A stretch of DNA of 64,000 bases from CAJBLF01 sp964504915 (lineage in GTDB: Bacteria; Patescibacteriota; Gracilibacteria; Absconditabacterales; Absconditicoccaceae), in the NCBI GenBank assembly GCA_964504915.1, contig CAZDFH010000002.1, forward strand, positions 95,690 to 159,689, written 5' to 3'. Below, one piece after another: positions 10,664 through 21,642 of this stretch. The position numbers and the translations under genes are program-made. The notes below the pieces were generated by a model. It saw only the letters and a program-made list of their open reading frames with translations, was not told the origin of the DNA and did not search any database. The number at the start of each line of letters is the position of its first letter. Within the stretch, counting starts at the first letter, position 1.

Positions 10664-12376
10664 ATGCCTGAGACCATTCTAGAAACCAAGATATGTAAGC
10701 AATGCCAAACTCCGTTTGACATCACCAGCGCAGAGAGAGTTTTTTTGGATACCGTGTCGCCGATACTTGCGTGAAAAGCATATCCCATCCCCAATCCTGT
10801 ATACTGCCCCGACTGCAGACAGCAGAGAAGATTAAGTTTTCGTAACGAGAGAACATTATATAAGAGAAGATGTGGTTTAAGTGACAGAGAGATCGTCGCC
10901 ATGTATTCTCCTATTCCTCCACATACTGCCGATAAGGAAGAACATATTGCCTATCCTGTCTACGACCAGAATGTCCGACGATGAGATCAACGAGATGCGA
11001 CGACGTATGGACAAGAGATTGATTTTACGAAATCTTTCGCTGAGCAATTTGATGCGCTGATGCGTAAGGTGCCGAGAATTAGTTTGATCAATACTAAGCA
11101 TGAAAATAGTGAATTCTGCAACTTTGCTTTCTCCAATAAAAATTCCTATCTCAACTTTACCTCATCACAAAATGAGAATCTCTTTCATTCCAATAGAACG
11201 TGGGATTCTATTTCTTGTATAGATTGTTCGAGTCTAGCTCGTTGCAATAACTGCTATGAAGTCATCGATTCTGAAGATTGTACGACCTGCTTTTTCTCGC
11301 AAAATATAGCGAATTGCTTCGACTGTTCCTATTGTCTCAATAGCCAATGATGCCAACATTGCATCGGCTGTTGTAATCTCGTAAACAAAATGTACTGCAT
11401 CGCAAATGTGCAATATAGCCCAGAAGCATATGAGAAACTCGCGAGTGAAATTAAGCAAAATATTTTGTGATATGCTGATACGTTTGATCATTTCAAAGAA
11501 AAAGCAATCAGAAAATATATGAACTGCGTCAATACTGATCATTGTTCTGGTGATGCGATAGCCAATTCCAAACATGCAGAGCGATGTTTCGAAGTGAAAA
11601 ATTTGGATGATTGTAAATATGTCTGCAATGCAACGCACTTGAGAAATGGCCGTGATGTGAATAACGAGGACAATTCTGACCTCGTGTATCAATCTGCGGG
11701 CAGTGAGACGAATTACAAACATATCTTCAATGATATCTGTCGATATGACAAAAATATTTCTTATTGTAGTCTCTGCTTCTACTCCTCTGACCTCTTCGGT
11801 TGTGTAGGGTTGCGTCACAAACAGTACTGTATCTTGAATAAACAGTATACAAAATCTGAATATGAATCGTTGGTGGGCAAACTCATCGAACACATGATGA
11901 CTACTGGTGAATGGTGAGAATTTCTTTCTCCGTCAATCTCACCTTTCTGATATAATGAAACCACTGCGATGGAATATTTTCCGCTCACGAGAGAGCAAGC
12001 ATTGGCGGAATGATTTAAGTGGAACGATTATGAGGCGCCATTCCCCACAGTAGAAAAAACATTGCAGGCCAGCGAAGTGCCAGCGATAGAAAATGTAACC
12101 GATGATATTTTGAAACAAGCCATCGTGTGTGAAATGAGTAAGAAGCCATTTAGGATCATTGGCCCGGAGCTTGCATTCTATCGCAAGCATCAGTTGCCGA
12201 TACCGACGAAGCATCCCGATGTCCGTCATACAGCGAGAATGCACTTGAGAAACCCTCGCAAGCTCCGAGACAGAAGCTGTGATAACTGTTGAAATGCTAT
12301 ACAAACTTCATATGCTCCAGAAAGAAAAGAGAAGATATATTGTGAAATCTGCTATGATAAAGAGGTGTACTGATAA
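10664..12376 (+). CDS. Large Cys-rich protein, array member 1
   Basis: A 570-residue protein, first of five tandem paralogues. It has an N-terminal zinc-ribbon-like part with CKQC (residues 11-14) and CPDC before RQQRRLSFRNER, a SYSPI/VYD segment, then a long region of paired cysteines (CIDCSS, CNNCYE, CTTCFF, CFDCSYC, CIGCCN). Two modules each close with a NKMYCIANVQY / HKQYCILNKQYTKSEYE motif. A linker YNETTAMEYFPLT leads to a conserved C-terminal domain (TDDILKQAIVCEMSKKPFRI, KHPDVRH) that ends in a CDNC...CEIC ribbon and YG. The last Gly is TGA immediately before TAA. No export signal is visible. I know such proteins only as uncharacterised CPR proteins; metal binding is inferred from the cysteines. 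Confidence 0.8.
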
Positions 12377-12382
12377 GCTGAC

Positions 12383-12428
12383 GTAGGGGCGGTTAGTAAC
12401 CGCCCGGGCGAATGATATTCGCCCCTAC
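12383..12428. repeat. Palindromic intergenic repeat, GTAGGGGCG family, copy 2
   Basis: Nearly identical in layout to the copy at 7334-7379: hairpins GGGGCGGTTA/TAACCGCCC and GGGCGAAT/ATTCGCCC inside GTAGGGG/CCCCTAC. It lies 7 bases after the stop of array member 1 and 26 bases before member 2. Confidence 0.85.
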
Positions 12429-12453
12429 AGACTATTTATATATGAACAAAAGT

Positions 12454-14283
12454 ATGGACAAAAAAGTGTACGAATTTATTTCTACCCAGACTAACGATCC
12501 GATCGTGGAACGAAGAATTTGTCGTCGAACAGGTCAGGAGTTTGCTATTTTTCAGTCAGATATAGATTTGTTACATAAAATTTCCCCTGTTATTAATAAT
12601 AAGAAATATGCTATTCAGCTGCCCAATCTCTGCCCTGATGCTAGACAGATCAAGAGAATGCTCTTTAGAAATGATAGAGTATTTTACAAGTCAGCAAGCG
12701 ATTACGACGCTAAATCCATTATCTCAATTTATAGTCCAGCGTTTACGGGGAAAGTTTTTGAAGTGAATGATCGGTACAAAGATATTTGGAATCCATTGGA
12801 TTATGGAAAAGCTCCAGAAAAAGATATCTGGTGAACGATAGCGACTATGATGCAAGAAATCCCACGTCTCAACGTCGATGGCGTCGGCAATACCAATAGC
12901 GATTACTGCAATTATTGTGGCTATGATAAAGACTGTTACATGGATATCGCTGGTGAGAATAACGAGTGATGTTATTATTGTTTATTTACAAAATATTCTA
13001 AGAGATGCGTCGATTGTACCTTCGTATATAACAGCGAATTTTGTTATGAAAGCATCAGCTGTCATGAGTGTAATAAAATTGTGTATAGCCAGTATCTGGA
13101 GTGATGCCACAATTGTCATTTCTCTTTTGATCTCAAAAATTGTCATAATTGTCTGCGGTGTCGGAACTTGAGAAATCAAGATTACTGCATCTTAAATAAG
13201 CAGGTCTCACCAGAAGAGTTTGAACAAGCTATGAACGAAATATTCACCCACTGATACGAGGCATATCTGAAGTGAATTGAGAAATTTAATGATGTTAAAT
13301 CGCAATTTATCTATCCAGCGACCTTTCAGATAAACACAGAACATACTTTTGGGAATGATATCAAAGATGTAAAAAATTCCAAAATGCTCTTCAATGTTTC
13401 CTCTGAGGTAGAAAACTGCCTCTATATGTACGATGTGCTTCATGCGAAAAATTGTTGCGATCTCAACTACTCTCTCTACCAACCAGAATTGGATTACCAG
13501 CTCATCAGTACACTCGAGCTCAAGAAATCTGTCTGCAATTTTGCTACGCATCATTCTCGCAATGTCTATTATTGCCAGCTCTGTAATAATTGTAATGATT
13601 GCTTTGGCTGTATAGGATTGAATAATAAGTCCTATTGTATTTTTAATACCCAATATACGAAAGAGAAATATGAAACGACACTCGCTCTCTTGTTGGATAC
13701 ATTAATTTCTGGCTGACAACGATGAACGTTTTTCCCCGCAGAATTAAGTCCACATCCCTACAACGACACCGTTGCTATGGAGTACTTCCCTATAAAAACA
13801 GTTGAAAGTTGAAAGTTACAAGTTACGAGTGAAAAAAAATATTTTGGCACAGTTACAGTCCTTGAGCCGGAGAAATTTATTTCAGATGCAATATTAGATT
13901 TGTGATGAGAAGAAAAAATTACAATTAAGTGGCGTACACAAGAGCAAGAAATCACGATACCTACGTGATTAGAAAATATTAATGCCGATGATATTCAGTG
14001 ATTCGATGAAAGCATTCTGCAAAAAGTTATTCTCTGTAGCCAGAGCAAGAGGCCATTTAGGATCCAGAAAGGTGAATTTGAGTTTTATAAAAAGATGTGA
14101 TTACCGATCCCGAGAAAGCATCAAGACATTAGACATCAAGAAAGATCTGCATTGAGATCTGAGAGAACATTTTATCTCCGCGCCTGTGATAAGACGGGAG
14201 AAGAAATCATTTCTGTCTATCCTCCAGATGCTGAGTTTAAGGTCTATTCTCAGGAAGCGTATAACAAAGCAATTTATTGATAA
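12454..14283 (+). CDS. Large Cys-rich protein, array member 2
   Basis: A 609-residue paralogue beginning MDKKVYEFIST, the start shared by members 3 and 5; an in-frame ATG at 12442 is also possible. The N-terminal zinc site is degenerate (one Cys in RRICRRTGQEF; LCPDAR instead of CPDC). The paired-cysteine core is well kept (CNYCGYDKDC, CYYC, CVDC, CHNCLRCRN, later CQLCNNCNDCFGC). It has an extra beta-rich insertion near residues 453-490 after MEYFPIKT. Its final ribbon is lost: CDKT and SQEA replace CxxC pairs, although the YG terminus persists as TAT-TGA-TAA. If the ribbons bind metal, this copy has lost both ends. Confidence 0.8.
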
Positions 14284-14293
14284 TATCAGCTTC

Positions 14294-14323
14294 GTAAGGG
14301 ACGGTTTAAAACCATCCCCTACC
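14294..14323. repeat. Degenerate palindrome between array members 2 and 3
   Basis: GTAAGGGACGGTTT and AACCATCCCCTAC form an imperfect inverted repeat. Ends resemble the GTAGGGG/CCCCTAC family at 7334 and 12383, but only one hairpin remains. Confidence 0.6.
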
Positions 14324-14355
14324 TTCATACAGGCATTTTTACCTCATTATAGCTA

Positions 14356-16104
14356 ATGGACAAAAAAGTCTACGAATTCATTTCCAAGCAAATGCAAGAC
14401 CCCATCGTGGAATGGAAGACCTGCAAGATAACAGGTGAACCGTTTGCTATTTTTCAGTCAGATATAGATTTTTATGAGAAAGTCAGTCCTGTATTTGGAG
14501 GAAAAAAAATCAATCTTCCTACGCCAACTCTCTGTCCGGAGGAAAGATGGAAAAGAAGATTGCTGTTTAAAAATGAAAGAGCATTATTTAGAAATACCTG
14601 TGCATCTACCTGAAAGCCGATCATCAGTATCCATGCTCCCGATAGCGGATTCAAAGTGTTTAGCGTCGCTGCATGGCGATCTGATAGTTGGAATCCTATG
14701 GATTATGGAAAGACATATGATCCGAGCATACCATTTTTTGAGCAATACAAAGAACTCTATCGTACCGTGCCACAGATAGCAATCATGAATGATAATGGTG
14801 TCGCAAGTGAAAATATTGAATACTGCCAGAATGTCGCCTATTCCAAAAATTGTTATCTTACCACCGTAGCGTGGAAACTTGAGCATAGTTATTATAGTAG
14901 CAATATGGCCGGAGGTAATCGGCTGCTGGATTGTTTCTTCACTATGACCTCGGAAAATTGCTATGAATGCTGTGATAGCAACCATTTATACTGATGTTTT
15001 CGACTCCAATATGCGTTTAACTGTCAAAACTGTCGATTTGGCTATGATTTGGCTGGATGTAAAGATTGTATCGGCTGCGTAAATTTACGTGATAAGCAAT
15101 ACTGCATTTACAATAAGCAATATAGCAAAGAAGACTATGAAGCATATAAGACGAAATTTTTGGCTGAATTGCCAAATAATTTTTCCACTCTGTATGACCA
15201 GTTTCAGAGCTTTGTTGTGCAACAACCTCACAGAGCATTGTACAATACGAATGCGACGAATACCTATAGTTCCAATTTGTTTAATGCAGAGAATGCAAGA
15301 TTTTGCTACAATATACAGAATGCAAAAGATACGAAATACTGTGTCTTTGGTGATACGATAGAAGATGCGATGGATCTGACGGTCTGATGAGAGTTGCAAT
15401 TGTGCTATGAAGGCAACGTCCCAGATCATTCATATAAAGCGTGTTTTACGGTCTTCTGTCGATCATGCACCAATATTCTCTATTCAGAAATGTGTCATCA
15501 TTGCCAGGATTGTTTCTGATGTGTGGGATTGAGAAATAAACAATATTGTATCTTGAATAAACAATATACCAAAGAAGAATATGAGACACTCGTTCCTCAA
15601 ATTATAGAACATATGAAAACTGAATGAACCTGGGGAGAGTTTTTCCATCACGGAGTCGCTCCCTATTCGTATAACGTATCTACCGTCATGGACTATTTTC
15701 CTTTGACAAGAGATGAGGCGCTTGCTCAGTGATATCGCTGGCGCGATGTGAGAGAAGAAATTAATATGCCAACATGAATTGAGTCTGTTGCCGCGAGAGA
15801 CATTCCTACAAACAGCAACGAAGTAGCTGATGATATATTAAAGAAAGCTATTGTATGTGAAGTTTCATGAAGACCATTTAGAGTCCTAGCACCAGAGTTA
15901 GAATTTTATCGCAAGTGGAATATTCCTTTTCCTCATAAGCATCCAGATGTAAGATTTGAAGCAAGGTTGCAAAGAATGCCGAAGAAGCAACTCAATCTCA
16001 GACATTGCGACAAGTGTGGAATAGAAATGCTGAGTGTATATAAAGAGCAGGAAGTATTTAAAGTATATTGTGAGAGTTGTTATAATAAGGCAATTTACTG
16101 ATAA
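14356..16104 (+). CDS. Large Cys-rich protein, array member 3
   Basis: A 582-residue paralogue starting MDKKVYEFISKQ. N-terminal Cys positions are reduced (KTCKITGEPF; LCPEER). The core has CQNVAYSKNCYL, CYECCDSNHLYGC, CQNCRFG, CKDCIGCVNLRDKQYC and, in the second module, CRSCTN, CHHCQDCFGCVGLRNKQYC. The C-terminal domain is complete: ADDILKKAIVCEVSGRPFRV, KHPDVRF, then CDKCG...CESC and YNKAIYG with TGA as the last sense codon. The frame has consecutive TGA-TGA at DLTVGGELQ. Same orientation and layout as its neighbours; the next gene starts 10 bases after its stop. Confidence 0.8.
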
Positions 16105-16114
16105 AATCTTTTAA

Positions 16115-17815
16115 ATGTCCGAAAAGACTGTTGAGACTAAAGCATGTACACTTTGTTTATCTTCTTTTGCAATAACAGATGAAGATAAAATTTTTTATGA
16201 CGCGGTTTCCCCAATTTTCTGATGAAAAAAATATCATATACCTAATCCAACACTTTGCCCAGACTGTAGATTTCAGAGAAGAGCATCATTTAGAAATTTG
16301 GATAAATTGTATAAAAGGAATTCCGACTCCAGCTGAAAATCGATTATCTCCATCTATTCACCAGATAAAGCGTATGTGGTCTATGAAAATGAACACTGGC
16401 GATCTGACCAGTGGGATGCATTGGAGTATGGTAGAGATTATAATTTTGAAAACACTTTTTTTGCACAATTTGATAATTTGCTAAAACAGGTACCCAAAAT
16501 ATCTCTGAGCACAGAAAAATTAGAAAATTCAGATTATGTGAATTATAGTGGCTGGGTGAAAAATTGTTACCTCGCTTTCATCTGTGCCTATGATGAAAAC
16601 TGCTATTATTGTCACGGTGTCCGTTATTCCCATCATTGTGTAGACTGTGCATATTCACAGTATTTAGAAAATTGCTATCAAGTATCTGATACCTTAAAAT
16701 CATATAATTGTAAATATCTACAGAATGCTAAAGAATGTGATAGCTGTTTTTATTCAGATACGTTAATCTGATGTAAATATTGTTTGTTCTCTACCAATCT
16801 CGTCAACAAAGAATATTATATACTTAACAAGCCAGTTTCCAAAGAGCACTTCGAGACAGTGCTGAAACATATCGAAGAAACATCCGTTTTACAAGATTTT
16901 TTGAAACAGTATGAAGATCTAAGAAAAAATTCTCCTAAGAAGGAAAATTATAATATCAATAGCGAATATTGCCTTGGAGAATATATGTTAAATTCTAGTA
17001 ATGTGTATGCCTGATTTGATGTATCTAATGTCCAAGATAGTAAATATGTAGACTGGTTATTTGATTCGAAAAATTGCTTCGATGTGTATGATTGGTGAGA
17101 GACCGCGGAGAATTGCTACGAATGCTACAAGATAGGAAAATGAGTCAACAAAACCATTTTCTCTGCATTTTGTATATCAGATATCCACAATCTCATATAT
17201 TGTTATGACTGTGTCAGTGGCTGTTCGGATTGCTTTGGCTGTGTATGATTAAAAAATAAAAGGTATTGTATCTTAAATACACAATATACCAAAAAGGAAT
17301 ATGATATCTTAGTGCCCAAGATTATAGAAAAAATGGAAGCCGATGGTGAGCGAGGAGAATTTTTTCCTACAAGTTTATCTCCATTTGGATATAATGAGAC
17401 CGTTGCTATGGAATATTTCCCCCTCACAAAAGAAGAAGCGATGAAACAATGATGTAAACGAAGTGATTATGAAGCTCCGTTTCCAAAGGTGGATACCATA
17501 TTACAACCACATGAATTGCCATCGATCGACAGCGTTACGGATGATATTCTCAAGGTTGCCATCGCATGTAAAGTTACTCAAAAACCGTTTCGCATCATCA
17601 AGCAAGAATTAGATTTTTATCGTAGACATCACATTCCACTCCCCCGCAAACATCCTGATGTCCGTCATCAGAAACGCATGGATGAAAGACCGACTAGAGA
17701 ACTTCATCTCCGTCATTGCGACAAGTGTTGAATTGAGATGCTGAGTGTGTATGATACGAGAGAGAAATTTAAAGTATTCTGCGAAGCTTGCTATAATAAA
17801 GAAATTTATGGATAA
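16115..17815 (+). CDS. Large Cys-rich protein, array member 4
   Basis: A 566-residue paralogue of the member-1 type: it keeps the full N-terminal ribbon (CTLC near residue 11 and CPDC before RFQRRASFRN). The core includes CYYCHGV, CVDCAYS, CDSCFYS, CKYCLFS, then CYDCVSGCSDCFGCVGLKNKRYC. The C-terminal domain reads TDDILKVAIACKVTQKPFRI, KHPDVRH, CDKCG...CEAC, YNKEIYG. Uniquely, its terminal Gly is encoded GGA, where members 1-3 use TGA at the same place, direct evidence within the window that TGA means Gly. It is 10 bases from member 3 and 29 from member 5, suggesting cotranscription. Confidence 0.8.
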
Positions 17816-17844
17816 ATAATCGTTTTATTGTTTGTGTATTGCTT

Positions 17845-19584
17845 ATGGACAAAAAAGTGTATGAATTTATCTCTGCTAAGGTCAACGATCCTATCGTAGA
17901 ACGAAAAACCTGTGCCGTGAGTGGCGAACCATTCGCTGTGTTTCAGTCAGATTTGGATTTTTATAAACAGGTATCCCCTACCTTTGAAGGAAAGAAATAT
18001 ATTTTTCCTACACCGACATTGTGTCCAGAAGAGAGACAAAGAAGAAGATTGGCAATCCGCCATGAGACCTGCTTGTATAGTAGAGAATGCGACTTAACCA
18101 ATAAGAAACTTGTCACTGCCTACTCCCCTGATAAACCATATAAAGTTTACGATCATACGCTTTATCGAACCGACAAATGGAATCCTACAGCATTTTTTCT
18201 TCGCTACGATCCTAGTAAAAAATTCTTTGAGCAATTTGATGCTTTATTGCATCAGGTACCTAGGATTAGTTTATTGACGGATCTCAGAAATGAAAATAGT
18301 CTCTATGTCGATCAGGCCAATCTCGTCAGAAATTGTTATATGATACGAGCTGCCGGCTATGATGAATTTTGTTACTATAGCTACAGAGTATGGCATAGTA
18401 ATTATGTCGTAGACTCCTCATTTGTGACCAAGGTAGAACACAGTTATGAATGCGTAGAATGTGATGGCTGCTTCAACTGCAACTATAGCGTCAAATGTAA
18501 CGACTGTGCTGAATCTAATTTTTTGTACAACTGCAAAAATTGTAAGAATTGCTTTTTCTGTGAGAATCTGGTCAACGGACAATATTATTTTTTCGGCAAA
18601 CAATATAGTAAAGAAGAATATGAATTGATGATGAAACAATATGATCTAAGCTCATATACGACAGTCACTCAGCTCAGGAATAAATTTGATGAACTCGTCA
18701 AAGAAGCTATTCACAAGGCAACGGATAACGTGAATGCGGATAGATGTTTTGGGCATCTAGCTCATCGTAGTAAAAATGTCGTCAGAGCATTCTCTGCTCG
18801 AGATATGGAAGATAGTAAATATTGTTTCCTCTACGCTGAAGCGAAAAAATGTATGGATGTCGATTATCGATGAGTCAATACAGAGCAAATTTATGAAAGT
18901 ATTACGATAGGAGACAACGCATTTAATGCATGTTTCTGCACCGATTCATGGAAGTTGCAAAATTGTTTTTATTGCGATACCTGTATCAATTGCAAAAATT
19001 GTTTCTGATGTATCGGACTCAATGGCCAAGAGTATCATGTATTTAACAAACAATATACCAAAGAAGAGTATGAAAAATTAGTCATCACGATTATAGAAAA
19101 TATGACTGCCGCTGGTGAGCGAGGAGAATTTTTCCCTGCCTCTATCTCTACCCAGTGATATAATGAGACACCAGCTCATCTCTACTATCCCATGACTAAG
19201 GTGGATGCGTTAGCAAGATGATATAAACGATCTGATTTTGAATCTCCTCTGCAAAATGTGCAGACTGCATTGAAAGCATCGAGTCTGCCTGATACTATCG
19301 GAGAAGTCGATCCTGCGATCAAAGAAATGGTCGTGGAATGTGAAGTCACTCATAAGCCATTTAGGATCACACCACAGGAATTGGAATTTTATAGATCACA
19401 CAAGATTCCTTTACCTAGAAAACATTTTGATGTCAGAAGGCAGGAAAGAATGAGATATAGAGAAGCTTTGCAATTGTATCTAAGGACCTGTGACAATTGT
19501 CATCAAGAGACACTTTCCGTCTATCCACAGACTTCTGAATATCATGTACGATGTGAAGCATGTTACGATAAGAAATTTTATTAA
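17845..19584 (+). CDS. Large Cys-rich protein, array member 5
   Basis: A 579-residue paralogue starting MDKKVYEFISAK (ATG at 17845; a TTG two codons upstream is less likely). N-terminal ribbon degenerate (KTCAVSGEPF, LCPEER). The first core module is very Cys-dense: CVECDGCFNCNYSVKCNDC then CKNCKNCFFCENLVN. The second has CFYCDTCINCKNCFGCIGLNGQEYHVFN, with the usual YC replaced by YH. The C-terminal ribbon is kept (CDNC...CEAC) but the YG terminus is shortened to KKFY followed by TAA. Relatively few TGA codons. A DUF58 gene starts 9 bases after its stop. Confidence 0.8.
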
Positions 19585-19593
19585 CCATCATAT

Positions 19594-20313
19594 ATGAAGT
19601 GAAGATTTAGTTTAGATCCTAAGAAGCTTATTGCTGGGAAGTATTTTGGCCAGTTCCAGAGTATCTTTTCGTGATTGTGAACAGAAGCGAGTGATGTGAG
19701 ATTGTATGCGCCTGGCGATAGTGCCAAGACGATCAATTGGAAGACGAGCGCAAAGCATCAGCAATTATATAGCAACGTCTATCAGCAAGAGAAAGCTATC
19801 TCGATAGATATTTTCTGGGATGTGAATTACAATCGGAATGGCAAGATACAAGACAAAAAAAATTATGAAGTCGTGCGTGCTATGATGTCAGATATTATTT
19901 TGTATGCCAAAACATACGGTGCGACCTTGACTATAACGTACATACAAACAACATGATGGATACGAAAAACAACGGAACTTTGTGAGCTCGTTGTCGGCAA
20001 AACATATGAGAAAGCGATTCAACTGATGATGCAACTTAATACCCTAATACCACAAAGGTCTACGACTTATCAAACAAAACTCTCTGACTTCCTTTCACGT
20101 ATTGCTACGAACACAAAGAGACGTGCTATCGTTGTATTTTCTGATTTCCTCGGGCTGAATACACAGCAAGTAAAACAATTTCAACAACTAAAAAAAGAGC
20201 ATGTGCTTGTGCTCTTTCAGTTACCAGTACATAAAGAAATGGGACAGAATTATGATAGTGGGATGATGAATATTGATCGTCTCCCTGCTATTGAACTCAC
20301 TAAAATCGCTTAA
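19594..20313 (+). CDS. DUF58 domain protein
   Basis: A 239-residue cytoplasmic DUF58 protein, a family with a degenerate von Willebrand A fold usually paired with MoxR ATPases. The signature YFGQFQSIFSGLGTEASDVRLYAPGDSAKTINWKTSAKHQQLYSNVYQQEKA is all present in order: G-x-G-x-E-F-like start, R-x-Y-x-x-GD, INW-x-x-SA. The C-terminal half has the VVFSDFLGL strand typical of the fold. TGA encodes the second-position... glycine-rich FSGLGTE glycines. No MoxR gene is adjacent. Its stop overlaps the stop of the opposing ruvX gene by a few bases. Confidence 0.85.
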
Positions 20314-20738
20314 GACGTAGTCTTTAATCCTCTTTCGAGAATAATCATGGCGCTGATCGTATCTTCAGCGGCATTTTTTTTAAAATCTCAAGCCAGTCAT
20401 AAATCTTTGGCTGCGTTGGAAATAATATCTCCTGATTGGACACTGGAATAATCTTCTTCGACATATTGGATCTCGATATTTTCTTTATCGATGTTTCGAG
20501 AAAGTCCTTGCATAAATTTATTGATTTTTTCTTGGATATCTTTTTGTTGGCTCGGTCGGCCAATCATAATTTTAACGACATGATATCTTACGATTAGATC
20601 AGCTATATTGAAATAAATCATCTGATCATTGAGTAAATAGCCGACCGGGAAAATGACCGCGTTATCGGTATTTTTGTATGCGATACCGACATATTTACTT
20701 CATCGGTCTATCGCGAGAATGGATTCTTGTTTGTGCAT
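20310..20738 (-). CDS. ruvX: RuvX/YqgF-type Holliday junction resolvase homologue
   Basis: A 142-residue RNase H-like nuclease of the YqgF/RuvX family, implicated in pre-16S rRNA 5' processing. SILAIDRGSKYVGIAY carries the first catalytic Asp (residue 10), VVKIMIGRP the next strand, YVEEDYSSVQSGD the second acidic site, and NAAEDTISAMIILERGL the C-terminal helix with the last Asp. Gly after DR in the active-site strand is TGA. The length is typical. It converges on the DUF58 gene with a 4-base tail overlap. Confidence 0.85.
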
Positions 20739-20812
20739 GGATTGTCTGAAAGAATAAAATTATCGGATTGCAGATTACAGATTATATATTTCAACCCTCA
20801 ACCTTTCAACAT

Positions 20813-20878
20813 GCCCACATAATTTTCATTAGCTTCGGAGACGCATGCAATGCGTCTCTACAGGAAATTGGTGTGGGC
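20813..20878. repeat. Nested palindrome with GACGCATGC core
   Basis: Outer arms GCCCACA and TGTGGGC enclose AATTTTC/GAAATT-like arms and a core AGACGCATGCAATGCGTCT. The same core (GACGCATTGCATGCGTC) occurs in another nested palindrome at 31699-31811. No coding potential. Confidence 0.8.
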
Positions 20879-20893
20879 TTCAACTTTTCAACT

Positions 20894-21520
20894 TTAGTTT
20901 AAAACTGGTTCTATCATGTAATTTGCCTCGACATGTACGGTTGGTGTAAGATTCAATTCTTGTATCGAGATCTCGTGTTTTTTATCTTGGTAGCTAACGA
21001 TGAGTTTATCTTTTCCGTTGGCGATATGAAGCATATTTTTATTTCCTTCTGGTCGATAAGGATCGTATACTTCATCTAAAAATGCGTCTGTAGGCAATTC
21101 GTCGAGCTTGATCTCTTTCGTCGTCGGTAAGTCAGTCGTGAAGTCAGCCAGCCAGATGTTGTGTTTTTGTCCTAGATAGATAGCTCCCGTGTCTGGTACT
21201 ATGCCTTTTTTCACTAGATGAGCGAATAAAGTCAATTTGTCTGTAGAGAAGATCTGTATCTTTTGGTCTAAAACTGCATTCATCATATTTATCATTAAGG
21301 TTCCAACACGAAGATTTGTGAATCATCATGGTCAGTTAATAAGAAAAATCTCCTGAAAGGGACTATTTTTGTGTCGTTCTAACAATGTGGGACCCAGAAT
21401 ATCTTCTATGCCATTACGGTTTAGGATTTCCTGGCGATTTCCATCGTCCAAAGCCACTTTATCACTGGAAATGTTTATGAATAACATACACTCAAAGACA
21501 TAAAAGTAAAAAGCGAGCAT
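20894..21520 (-). CDS. tsaB: tRNA t6A biosynthesis protein TsaB
   Basis: A 208-residue ASKHA-fold protein, the TsaB/YeaZ partner of TsaD in threonylcarbamoyladenosine formation on ANN-decoding tRNAs. The diagnostic loop NGPGGFTNLRVGTL (about residues 72-85) matches the family's GPGSFTGLRIG; three of its glycines are TGA, so it is invisible in the standard code. The N-terminal strand is MLAFYFYVFECMLFINISSD, with less clear ASKHA phosphate residues, which fits TsaB being inactive as an enzyme. TsaD and TsaE are not in this window. Confidence 0.87.
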
Positions 21521-21642
21521 ATCTATATATATTTTTTGGCAATATGCAAGTCAAGAAGTACCAGAACATTAGCTTTATTTGGTAAATTTTTGCTCCGCGA
21601 GTATACTTGGTGTGTATATTGTTTTACCTGTGAAATACCTAG

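Noticed and set aside
11234..11893. Long open frame (about 220 codons) on the minus strand inside Cys array member 1
   Set aside because: It is antisense to a strongly patterned Cys-rich protein and has no homology-like motifs. Biased cysteine codons on the + strand leave the antisense frame open by chance.
12371..12376. Tandem TGA-TAA as a double stop signal
   Set aside because: The paralogue at 17810 has GGA-TAA at the same place, so TGA is a glycine codon here.
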